From JAITWN01 sp964581365 (GTDB lineage: Bacteria; Pseudomonadota; Gammaproteobacteria; SZUA-140), in NCBI GenBank assembly GCA_964581365.1, contig CAZOOF010000051.1, positions 1-15,141 on the forward strand: 15,141 bases of DNA, given 5' to 3'. The position numbers and the translations under genes were made by a program. Shown piece after piece: positions 6,129 to 11,892 of this stretch (positions within the stretch are counted from its first letter, which is position 1; every line of letters begins with the position of its first letter). The notes below the pieces were generated by a model. The model was not told where the DNA came from. It did no database searches and worked only from the letters and a program-made list of their open reading frames with translations.

Positions 6129-8594
6129 TCAGGAAACCACGAAATTGATCAGCTTGCCGGGGACCACGATGACCTTGTGTACCGTAACGTCTTCCAGGAA
6201 ACGCCGCACATTGTCATCTGCCCGCGCCGCGGCCTCGACGACTTCGCGCTCGGCCCCGGCAGGCACCGCAACGCGGGCGCGCAGCTTGCCGTTGACCTGG
6301 ACCACGAGCTCCACCGTATCCCGGACCAGCGCCGCCGGATCAACCTCGGGCCAGCGTGCATCGATGACGAAACCGTCCCGTCCCAGCGCGCTCCACAGCT
6401 CCTGGCAGATGTGGGGCACTACCGGCGAAAGCAGCAGCACCACCGCCTCCATGGTCTCGCGCAGGACGGCGCGCCCCTGCGGCGAGCGATCCTCGAATTT
6501 GGCAACCACGTTCATCAGTTCCATCACGGCCGCGATCGCCGTGTTGAAGGTATAGCGGCGGCCGATATCGTCGCTGACCTTGGCGATGGTCTCGTGTGTC
6601 TTGCAGCGCAGTTCACGCTGACCCGCATCGAGCGCCGCGGGGTCGAGCACTGGCGCGGGGCCCCCTGCCGCATCGGCAGTGACGAGTTTCCACAAGCGCT
6701 TGAGAAAGCGCGATGCGCCATCCACGCCGCTGTCGGACCAGTCGAGCGACTGCTCCGGCGGCGCGGCGAACATCATGAACAGGCGCACGGTATCGGCGCC
6801 GTAGCGCTCGATCAGCTCCTGCGGATCGACCGTATTGCCCTTGGACTTGGACATCTTGGCGCCGTCCTTGAGCACCATGCCCTGGGTGAGCAGCCGGGTG
6901 AACGGTTCGTCGCCGGGAACCAGCCCCTCATCTCTCATCAGACGATGATAGAAACGCGCGTAGAGCAGATGCAGGATCGCATGCTCGATGCCGCCTATAT
7001 ACTGATCGACGGGCAGCCAGTAGCCCGCGCGACCATCGAGCATGGCCTGATCGTTGTCGCGGGAGGCATAGCGCGCGTAATACCAGGACGATTCCATGAA
7101 AGTATCGAAGGTATCGGTCTCGCGCTCCGCCGCTCCGCCGCAGGACGGACACTCGATGCTGAAAAACTCCGGCATTTTCTTCAGCGGCGAACCGACGCCG
7201 TCAAACGCGACGTCCTCCGGCAACACGACCGGCAGATCCTCGTCCGGCACTGGTACATCACCACAGGCCGGACACTTGATGACCGGAATCGGCGCGCCCC
7301 AGTAGCGCTGGCGCGACACACCCCAGTCGCGCAGACGGTAATTCACCCGGCGCCGGCCCAGCCCGCGCGCCGCCAGCCAATCGGCGATGGCATCGAAAGC
7401 CTCGGCCGAGGTGAGACCGGAAAACTCGCCCGAGTCGACCAGCACGCCCCGCTCGGTCCAGGCCTCCTGCGCCAGATCCACCGGCGCGCCGTCGGCCGGC
7501 GCGATGACCTGGCGTACCGGGAGCCCATAGGCCCGGGCAAACTCCCAGTCGCGCTGATCATGAGCCGGAACCGCCATGACCGCGCCGCTGCCGTATCCCA
7601 TGAGGACGAAATTGGCCACCCAGACCGGAACGCGTTCGCCGGTGATCGGATGAATCGCAGCGATGCCGAGGTCCATGCCGCGCTTTTCCATCGTCTCCAG
7701 CGCCTGCTCGGCCACGCCGCCGCGGGCGCACTCGTCGATGAATTCCTGGATCTCGGGACGCCGCATCGCGGCCTCGCGCGCCAGCGGATGCTCTGCCGCT
7801 ACCGCCACATAACTCACGCCGAACAGCGTATCGGGACGGGTGGTATAGACCGTCAGCCGGTCATCACGTCCCTCGAGTCCGAACTCGAGCTCCACTCCTT
7901 CCGAACGCCCGATCCAGTTGCGTTGCATGGTGCGCACCTGTTCCGGCCAACCGTCGAGCCGATCCAGGCCGGTCAGCAGCTCGTCGGCGTAATCGGTGAT
8001 CTTCAGGAACCACTGCGAGATCTCGCGCCGCTCCACGGGCGTGTCGCAGCGCCAGCAGCAGCCATCCACCACCTGCTCATTGGCCAGCACCGTCTGATCG
8101 TTGGGGCACCAGTTGACCGGCGAAGTGCGCCGGTAGGCCAGGCCCTTGCGCAGCAGGCGGGTAAACAGCCACTGTTCCCAGCGGTAATAATCGGGATCGC
8201 AGGTCGCGATCTCCCGCGACCAGTCATAGCCGAAGCCCAGGCGCTTCAGCTGACCCCGCATGTAGGCAATGTTTTCCCGCGTCCAGCGCGCCGGCGGCAC
8301 CCGGTTCTGAATCGCTGCGTTCTCGGCCGGCAGCCCGAACGCATCCCAGCCCATGGGCTGCAGCACATTGCGACCGAGCATGCGCTGATAACGCGCGATC
8401 ACATCGGCGATGGTGTAGTTGCGCACATGCCCCATGTGCAACCGCCCGCTCGGATAGGGGAACATGGCGAGGCAGTAATACTTCTCGCGGGCCGGGTCCT
8501 CGACGACGCGGAATGCGCCGCTTTCCTCCCAGGATTGCTGGACCCGCTGCTCGAGGTCTGCGGGGCGATACTCGGACTCTGATATTTTTTCCAT
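6129..8594 (-). CDS. leuS: Leucyl-tRNA synthetase
   Basis: Class Ia synthetase charging tRNA-Leu, with a CP1 editing domain that removes mischarged norvaline and isoleucine. Visible landmarks: the HIGH-type motif HMGH at 53-56, a cysteine cluster (WCPNDQ at 162-167; CCWRC at 179-183), the editing-site threonines in VYTTRPDTLFG (T251, T252), the editing aspartate in AVPAHDQRD (D346), the catalytic KMSKS at 580-584, and the C-terminal domain ending with VNGKLRARVAVP and HKVIVVPGKLINFVV. The product has 821 residues against 860 in E. coli. The difference is mainly the absence of the leucine-specific insertion just before KMSKS, where GMVLKDGAKMSKS is continuous. Start ATG 8594 has no obvious ribosome-binding site. 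It heads the long minus-strand run and is divergent from ybeL. Confidence 0.98.
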   Translation of the reverse strand: MEKISESEYRPADLEQRVQQSWEESGAFRVVEDPAREKYYCLAMFPYPSGRLHMGHVRNYTIADVIARYQRMLGRNVLQPMGWDAFGLPAENAAIQNRVPPARWTRENIAYMRGQLKRLGFGYDWSREIATCDPDYYRWEQWLFTRLLRKGLAYRRTSPVNWCPNDQTVLANEQVVDGCCWRCDTPVERREISQWFLKITDYADELLTGLDRLDGWPEQVRTMQRNWIGRSEGVELEFGLEGRDDRLTVYTTRPDTLFGVSYVAVAAEHPLAREAAMRRPEIQEFIDECARGGVAEQALETMEKRGMDLGIAAIHPITGERVPVWVANFVLMGYGSGAVMAVPAHDQRDWEFARAYGLPVRQVIAPADGAPVDLAQEAWTERGVLVDSGEFSGLTSAEAFDAIADWLAARGLGRRRVNYRLRDWGVSRQRYWGAPIPVIKCPACGDVPVPDEDLPVVLPEDVAFDGVGSPLKKMPEFFSIECPSCGGAAERETDTFDTFMESSWYYARYASRDNDQAMLDGRAGYWLPVDQYIGGIEHAILHLLYARFYHRLMRDEGLVPGDEPFTRLLTQGMVLKDGAKMSKSKGNTVDPQELIERYGADTVRLFMMFAAPPEQSLDWSDSGVDGASRFLKRLWKLVTADAAGGPAPVLDPAALDAGQRELRCKTHETIAKVSDDIGRRYTFNTAIAAVMELMNVVAKFEDRSPQGRAVLRETMEAVVLLLSPVVPHICQELWSALGRDGFVIDARWPEVDPAALVRDTVELVVQVNGKLRARVAVPAGAEREVVEAAARADDNVRRFLEDVTVHKVIVVPGKLINFVVS

Positions 8595-8629
8595 GAATGC
8601 AGCTACTTAGCCTGCGATGCCGGGGGCGG

Positions 8630-8657
8630 TTGAAAGAGTGCTAGGATACCGTAGCGT
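8630..8657 (+). promoter_or_regulatory. Weak candidate promoter for ybeL
   Basis: TTGAAA (8630-8635, 5 of 6 for a -35 box) with a poor -10 candidate TAGCGT (8652-8657) at 16 bases. It overlaps the candidate leuS promoter on the other strand, so the two divergent promoters may compete. The -10 match is weak. Confidence 0.22.
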
Positions 8658-8672
8658 GACCTGCATGGACAA
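8643..8672 (-). promoter_or_regulatory. Candidate sigma-70 promoter for the leuS run
   Basis: On the minus strand TTGTCC (8672-8667, 4 of 6 consensus bases) is followed after 18 bases by TATCCT (8648-8643, 4 of 6). This would start the leuS transcript roughly 40 bases before the ATG. It lies in the 94-bp gap shared with ybeL. The match is modest and made by eye. Confidence 0.35.
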
Positions 8673-8688
8673 CAGCGGAGCCCGTGCC

Positions 8689-9213
8689 ATGGCTGAACAC
8701 GATCACGACCGACGTCTCATCTCGGCTTATGAGCGAATGCTGGAGCGCCTGCGCCATGACGGCGCGGAGGCTGGCAAGGCACCCCGGCTTACCCGGCTGC
8801 TTGAAGCGGCCAAGGATCGCGCCGTCGAACTCGGCGAACTCAGCCGCGAGGAAGCCGAGCGTATCGGCGAATACTTGCGCCGGGACATCGAGGATGCCGC
8901 CGCCTTTCTCGCTGGCGACCGCGAAAGCGAACTCCTCGACTGGCTCCGCCTGGATCTGGAAATCGTGGAGAAGCGCCTGCTCGATCTTTTCTCCTCGGTC
9001 GCCGACCGCACGCGGTTCGAACTGCTCGAGCTGGAAATGCAGGCCCGCGCCGCCGATGCCGCCGAATACCGCACCGGCCAGATCACCGGTATCGGCACCC
9101 TGCAGTGCCCCGAGTGCCACCATACCGTGCGCTTCCACGCCACCGGGCGCATCCCGCCCTGCCCCGGCTGTCACGGCACGGTATTCGTGAGAACGGGAAG
9201 CGCCCCGGACTGA
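8689..9213 (+). CDS. ybeL: YbeL-like zinc-ribbon protein (DUF1451)
   Basis: The only confidently coding plus-strand gene. The 174-residue protein has a long, charged, mostly helical region (about residues 8-120, e.g. ISAYERMLERLRHD, EEAERIGEYLRRDIEDAAAFL, ELLELEMQARAADAA) followed by a C-terminal zinc ribbon. The ribbon has two CxxC knuckles, CPEC at 140-143 and CPGC at 158-161. This matches the DUF1451/YbeL family, whose molecular role is unknown. Position divergent from leuS is the same as in E. coli. The start ATG 8689 has GGAG 8 bases upstream. In-frame ATGs at 8617 and 8665 exist, but the extra residues look non-coding and would overlap the promoter region. Confidence 0.9.
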   Translation: MAEHDHDRRLISAYERMLERLRHDGAEAGKAPRLTRLLEAAKDRAVELGELSREEAERIGEYLRRDIEDAAAFLAGDRESELLDWLRLDLEIVEKRLLDLFSSVADRTRFELLELEMQARAADAAEYRTGQITGIGTLQCPECHHTVRFHATGRIPPCPGCHGTVFVRTGSAPD

Positions 9214-9222
9214 GCGGGGGCT
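9199..9222. terminator. Hairpin between convergent ybeL and the SelW-like gene
   Basis: The arms AGC-(G)-CCCCG (9199-9207) and CGGGGGCT (9215-9222) pair over 8 bases with one bulged G and a 7-base loop covering the ybeL stop codon. No T tract follows on either strand, so termination would not be of the classic intrinsic type. It may simply separate two convergent transcripts. Confidence 0.3.
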
Positions 9223-9236
9223 CGGAACAAGCCTGG

Positions 9237-9530
9237 CTAGTCTTCCTTACGGTCGATGTGCCCCAAAGAGCGCCCGGGCGCGATCCGGTCGCGCAACAGA
9301 CGCTTGAGTTCGGCAATCTCGGGAAAGCGGCCACGCTCCTTGCGCGACCACAGCAGCTCGCCGTTCACCCGCAGCTCGAACACGCCACCGGTCCCCGGCT
9401 TCAGCACCATTTCGGCAATATCACCCTCGAAGGTGGAGAGCAGCTCCTGCGCCATCCAGGCGGCACGCAGCAACCAGCGGCATTGCGTGCAGTAATGGAT
9501 TTCGATGCGATGACCCATGCCGTCGTTCAT
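9237..9530 (-). CDS. SelW-like Rdx-family protein, CxxC form
   Basis: A 97-residue thioredoxin-like protein of the SelT/SelW/SelH (Rdx) family. The N-terminal strand and redox motif HYCTQC (C14 and C17) are followed by RWLLRAAWMAQELLSTF and then the family core GTGGVFELRVNGELLWSRKERGRFPEIAELKRLLRDRI. The second motif position is an ordinary TGC cysteine, not the selenocysteine of animal SelW. A redox role with an unknown partner is inferred from the family. The start is ATG 9530, immediately behind an uninterrupted run of eight G on the coding strand. ATG 9518 (MGHRIEIHY) is an alternative that would also fit family N-termini. It lies 12 bases behind the preceding unknown gene, so the two are probably co-transcribed. 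Confidence 0.85.
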   Translation of the reverse strand: MNDGMGHRIEIHYCTQCRWLLRAAWMAQELLSTFEGDIAEMVLKPGTGGVFELRVNGELLWSRKERGRFPEIAELKRLLRDRIAPGRSLGHIDRKED

Positions 9531-9538
9531 CCCCCCCC
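9531..9538 (-). repeat. G8 homopolymer directly upstream of a start codon
   Basis: Eight consecutive G on the minus strand lie between the stop codon of the unknown 134-residue gene and ATG 9530. The tract may double as the ribosome-binding site. Its length could vary by replication slippage. Confidence 0.6.
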
Positions 9539-9542
9539 AGTT

Positions 9543-9947
9543 TCACTTGCCAATATCCTTGAGCACTTCCCGCGCCATCGCTTCCATGCGCAGCAGACCG
9601 AGATGCGCCTTGCGCAGATAATCCGGATTCATGTCTTCCGGCTTGGCCCACTGCTTGCCGCTGATGCGGCATCGCTGCGCGAGACGCTCGATCCCCAGAT
9701 CCTCCAAAGCAAAGGCCAGCTCGGTCCACAGCTGCGCCAACTCTCCTTCGACCCGATGGGAGCGCTTGCCGGTATCCCGAATCTCGCGCAGATAGACCGC
9801 GGTGCGATCCGCGGCAATGATCACCTTGCGCAGCGCGGCAATCGACTCACGCTTGCGCGCGCCGCGAGCCCGCTTCAGGTTGGCGACCCAGCTGCCGGCG
9901 TGCTTGACCAGTTCCCACAGGGATATGGCGGTGATGATCTCGATCAT
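9543..9947 (-). CDS. Unrecognised 134-residue, mostly helical protein
   Basis: I do not recognise this protein. It starts MIEIITAISLWELVKHAGSW and continues with a basic stretch (NLKRARGARKRES). Long amphipathic helices follow (ALRKVIIAADRTAVYLREI, EGELAQLWTELAFALEDLGI, DYLRKAHLGLLRMEAMAREVL). There is no signal peptide; the N-terminal hydrophobic patch is short. It has two cysteine-poor halves and no obvious catalytic motif. Codon use is GC-rich like the neighbours, and no alternative frame competes, so it is probably real. ATG 9947 has no good ribosome-binding site. A TAGACT box at 9962-9957 could place the transcript start only a few bases upstream, but no -35 box fits. It is followed at 12 bases by the SelW-like gene. 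A nucleic-acid or protein-binding role is possible but unsupported. Confidence 0.7.
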   Translation of the reverse strand: MIEIITAISLWELVKHAGSWVANLKRARGARKRESIAALRKVIIAADRTAVYLREIRDTGKRSHRVEGELAQLWTELAFALEDLGIERLAQRCRISGKQWAKPEDMNPDYLRKAHLGLLRMEAMAREVLKDIGK

Positions 9948-9972
9948 GCTTTGCCCAGTCTACAGCAGTAGC

Positions 9973-10006
9973 TGGCGCATGGCGCGTGGCGGAGAAAAAT
10001 GGCGCG
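9973..10006. repeat. Heptamer direct repeats TGGCGCx
   Basis: Three abutting heptamers TGGCGCA, TGGCGCG and TGGCGGA (9973-9993) are followed by a fourth, TGGCGCG, at 10000-10006. A 10-base word ATGGCGCGTG occurs twice, at 9979-9988 and 9999-10008, exactly 20 bases apart. They lie 26-61 bases upstream of the unknown gene and could bind a regulator. Confidence 0.5.
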
Positions 10007-10051
10007 TGTTCTGGAGAAGGTGCGCACAAGGCGCGAAGCCGCCACGGCGAC

Positions 10052-10084
10052 CCGGCACCCATCCCCGATTGGGGCAGGTGCCGG
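10052..10084. repeat. Extended imperfect inverted repeat (hairpin)
   Basis: An outer perfect 8-bp stem, CCGGCACC (10052-10059) with GGTGCCGG (10077-10084), encloses an inner CCCC-GATT-GGGG stem-loop (10063-10074) across a small internal loop. There is no T tract on either side, so it is not a classic terminator. It could be a transcript-end stabiliser or an operator. Confidence 0.6.
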
Positions 10085-10266
10085 ATGACAGGGGACCGGA
10101 ATGGACAACAGGTGAGGTCAGACGTCAGACGGCATATTCTTTTTCTTCACGACATCCCCTTTGGAGTCCTTCGGGACCGCGAGGATGGCTGGCAGCGAAG
10201 AAAGAAAAGACTTTCCGTGCAGTGACATCCTTCATTCTTCTACGAGCAGTTTGCGGTCTGATCGTC

Positions 10267-10848
10267 TCAGGGAATGTAGACCGTCAGACCAAGGCCAACA
10301 CCGACGCCATCCACATCGACGGAATTCCCGAAATCGTCTTCAATCTCAACGAATGAGTAGGCAAGGCTTCCATCGACGGAAACGAAATCATTGAGAAAAT
10401 AGCTCAATCGGGCAATCGCTGAGAACCCCCAGCCATCCACCTCCTCGGTGAACCCCAGTACGTCCCTGCCCTCTATGGTCACATGATCCAGACTGCCGAT
10501 GAGCTGAAGGCTGGTGTTATCGTTCATGCTGAAATTCAAAGCGGCTGCCGGGCCGATGGTGTTCATCGTGGTCTCCGAAGACATTCCCTGCGCGGAAGCC
10601 TCCTCGTTCTCGTAGCTCCAGCGGAATCCCAAGGCAAAGTTCCGGGAAAGGAAGTACAGCGCCGATGCCGACACTGACGTGGTATCGGTATCGATCTCTC
10701 CACCGCCGAAGTCCAGGGTAGATGATGTGAACGACAGATCCAGATCACCGAGAACGGCAACCGTTCCCTGCTCGATATCCTTTGCGTGAAGTGCGGCCGA
10801 AGAGAGTGCGACACTCGCCGCCAATGCGGCGCGAACGAAATACTTCAT
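10267..10848 (-). CDS. Small outer-membrane beta-barrel protein
   Basis: The 193-residue product begins with a clear Sec signal peptide (MKYFVRAALAASVALSSAALHA, cleavage expected after AHA-type LHA, before KDIEQG). About eight amphipathic strands follow, alternating with turns: TVAVLGDLDLSFTSS, TTSVSASALYFLS, NFALGFRWSYENEE, TIGPAAALNFSM, TSLQLIGSLDHVTIE, GWGFSAIARLSYFL, FVSVDGSLAYSFVEIE, VGVGLGLTVYIP. This fits an OmpA/OmpW-size 8-stranded barrel, but I cannot assign a specific family. The last residue is P rather than the usual F. The start is certain: AAGGAGGT lies 6 bases before ATG 10848, the best ribosome-binding site in the window. GC is visibly lower than the neighbours (about 48-53 percent in two 60-base samples). 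The function is unknown. Confidence 0.85.
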   Translation of the reverse strand: MKYFVRAALAASVALSSAALHAKDIEQGTVAVLGDLDLSFTSSTLDFGGGEIDTDTTSVSASALYFLSRNFALGFRWSYENEEASAQGMSSETTMNTIGPAAALNFSMNDNTSLQLIGSLDHVTIEGRDVLGFTEEVDGWGFSAIARLSYFLNDFVSVDGSLAYSFVEIEDDFGNSVDVDGVGVGLGLTVYIP

Positions 10849-10854
10849 GGACTT

Positions 10855-10862
10855 ACCTCCTT
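10855..10862 (-). promoter_or_regulatory. Strong ribosome-binding site of the barrel-protein gene
   Basis: AAGGAGGT on the minus strand, 6 bases before ATG 10848. It fixes the start and excludes the open upstream extension to 10896. Confidence 0.9.
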
Positions 10863-10863
10863 G

Positions 10864-10877
10864 CTGTCGATAGACAG
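10864..10877 (-). promoter_or_regulatory. 5'-leader stem-loop just upstream of the ribosome-binding site
   Basis: CTGTC and GACAG pair over 5 bases with a 4-base loop, ending one base before the AAGGAGGT element. It may stabilise the leader or affect translation of the barrel protein. The stem is short, so this is tentative. Confidence 0.4.
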
Positions 10878-10915
10878 ATAACTGCGATATCGGCAAGGAG
10901 CAGGCGAACTGTATC

Positions 10916-10930
10916 CTACGAACGTCGTAG
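10916..10930. promoter_or_regulatory. Operator-like palindrome CTACGA-N3-TCGTAG
   Basis: A perfect inverted repeat of 6-base arms with a 3-base spacer (ACG), about 70 bases upstream of the barrel-protein start and just downstream of the rssA terminator candidate. This is where a promoter is expected, so binding by a dimeric regulator is plausible. I could not fix convincing -35/-10 boxes. Confidence 0.45.
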
Positions 10931-10944
10931 ACGGGGGAGAAAGG

Positions 10945-10973
10945 AAAAACAGGTCGAGCCGCAGAGTGGCGAC
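10945..10973 (-). terminator. Candidate Rho-independent terminator after rssA
   Basis: On the minus strand, GTCG-CC, a 7-base loop, then GG-(CT)-CGAC form a bulged stem starting 11 bases after the rssA stop. It is followed by CTGTTTTTCC with a five-T run. Position and T tract fit termination of the phoH-ybeY-corC-lnt-rssA transcript. The stem is imperfect. Confidence 0.5.
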
Positions 10974-10983
10974 TGGTTTTCGT

Positions 10984-11892
10984 TTACTTTCCTGGTCCGG
11001 AATCCCTGGCCAGCGGCAGCGCGTGAATGCCCCTTTCCACTGCCTTTCTGCCCTCCTCGATGGTTTCTTCCGCGCAGTGAAAGTCGAGCAGGCCCAGATG
11101 GGACAGGCGGGGCGCGATGATCAGGTCGGGAGGTTCGCCGGCCATGCGACTGCGGGTGATGCGGACCTGCATGATATTGATGCTGGCAGCGAGCACATCG
11201 AGGATCGACGGCTTTCTGGGACCATTCGAGCGACCGGGAACCAGCGCGCCCAGCCCCTTGTGCAGACGGCTCATCCAGTCGCCGACGTCACTGGCTGTCG
11301 CTTCACTGCCGGGAGCAGGCCGCAGGTGGCGGCCAAGAATGGCGGCGTTGAGATCGACGGCGATCAGAACGTCGGCACCCATGGCGCGCGCCAGCGAGAC
11401 CGGCACCGGATTCACCAGACCGCCATCGACCAGCACCTCATCCCCGCGCAGTGCAGGCGCGAACAGCCCGGGCAGAGCGATGGACGCGCGTACGGCATCG
11501 ACGGTGGAACCGCTGCGCAGCCAAACTTCCGCTCCCGTGTCGAGCACGGTCGCTACCGCCCCGAACGGAGTCGCCAGCTCCTCGAGCGGCCGATCGACGA
11601 AGTTGGCGCGGAAATACTCCATCAGCCGCTCGCCCTTCAGCAGCCCGCTGCTCAGACTCACGTCCATGAACGACACCACGTCGCGGAGATCCAGGCTGCG
11701 AACCCACTCCTCGAAGCGATCGAGCTCACCCGCCGCATAGGCGGCGCCGACCAGCGCACCGATCGAGGTGCCGCATACCAGGTCGGGACGGATTCCGGCA
11801 GCCTCGAGGCCGCGGATCACGCCGATGTGAGCCCACCCCCGCGCAGAGCCGCTGCCGAGGACGAGACCGATGCGGGGTTTGCGCGCGCTCAT
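10984..11892 (-). CDS. rssA: RssA-like patatin-family phospholipase/esterase
   Basis: A patatin-like serine hydrolase of 302 residues. The oxyanion-hole loop is GSGSARG at 13-19, the nucleophile elbow GTSIG at 41-45 (Ser43), and the dyad aspartate is in VDGGLVNPVPVSLARA (D156). The remaining sequence follows E. coli RssA closely (SSGLLKGERL, FGAVATVLDTGAEVWL, RASIALPGLFAP, RSRMAGEPPDLIIAP, LDFHCAEETIEEG). Family knowledge predicts acyl-ester hydrolysis; the physiological substrate is not established. The start ATG overlaps the lnt stop by 4 bases (ATGA), so it is translated with the envelope genes. It is followed by a terminator candidate. Confidence 0.93.
   Translation of the reverse strand: MSARKPRIGLVLGSGSARGWAHIGVIRGLEAAGIRPDLVCGTSIGALVGAAYAAGELDRFEEWVRSLDLRDVVSFMDVSLSSGLLKGERLMEYFRANFVDRPLEELATPFGAVATVLDTGAEVWLRSGSTVDAVRASIALPGLFAPALRGDEVLVDGGLVNPVPVSLARAMGADVLIAVDLNAAILGRHLRPAPGSEATASDVGDWMSRLHKGLGALVPGRSNGPRKPSILDVLAASINIMQVRITRSRMAGEPPDLIIAPRLSHLGLLDFHCAEETIEEGRKAVERGIHALPLARDSGPGK

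Larger units (their letters stand above)
9948..10266. other. Non-coding gap of 319 bp rich in repeats
   Basis: No convincing gene on either strand: the open frames here lack family features and ribosome-binding sites. The gap holds heptamer repeats next to the unknown gene (9973-10006), an extended inverted repeat (10052-10084), a tandem GTCAGAC pair (10117-10130) and a small UUCG-type stem (GTCC-TTCG-GGAC on the plus strand) near 10166-10177. It separates the barrel-protein gene from the unknown/SelW-like pair. I see no clear intrinsic terminator for the barrel gene. Confidence 0.6.

Noticed and set aside
5994..8582. Plus-strand open frame of 862 codons opposite leuS
   Set aside because: It is the antisense shadow of a complete, motif-verified LeuRS. 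The translation is rich in R, H, Q and A with no domain, typical of GC-rich antisense frames.
8641..9174. Minus-strand open frame of 177 codons opposite ybeL
   Set aside because: ybeL on the plus strand has two CxxC knuckles and the conserved position beside leuS; the minus frame has no features.
9485..9492. Possible selenocysteine in the SelW-like CxxC motif
   Set aside because: The second position is an ordinary TGC cysteine codon and there is no in-frame TGA.
9802..10356. Plus-strand frames crossing the 319-bp gap
   Set aside because: They run antisense into two minus-strand genes, have no ribosome-binding site and no domain, and cover the hairpin and repeats.
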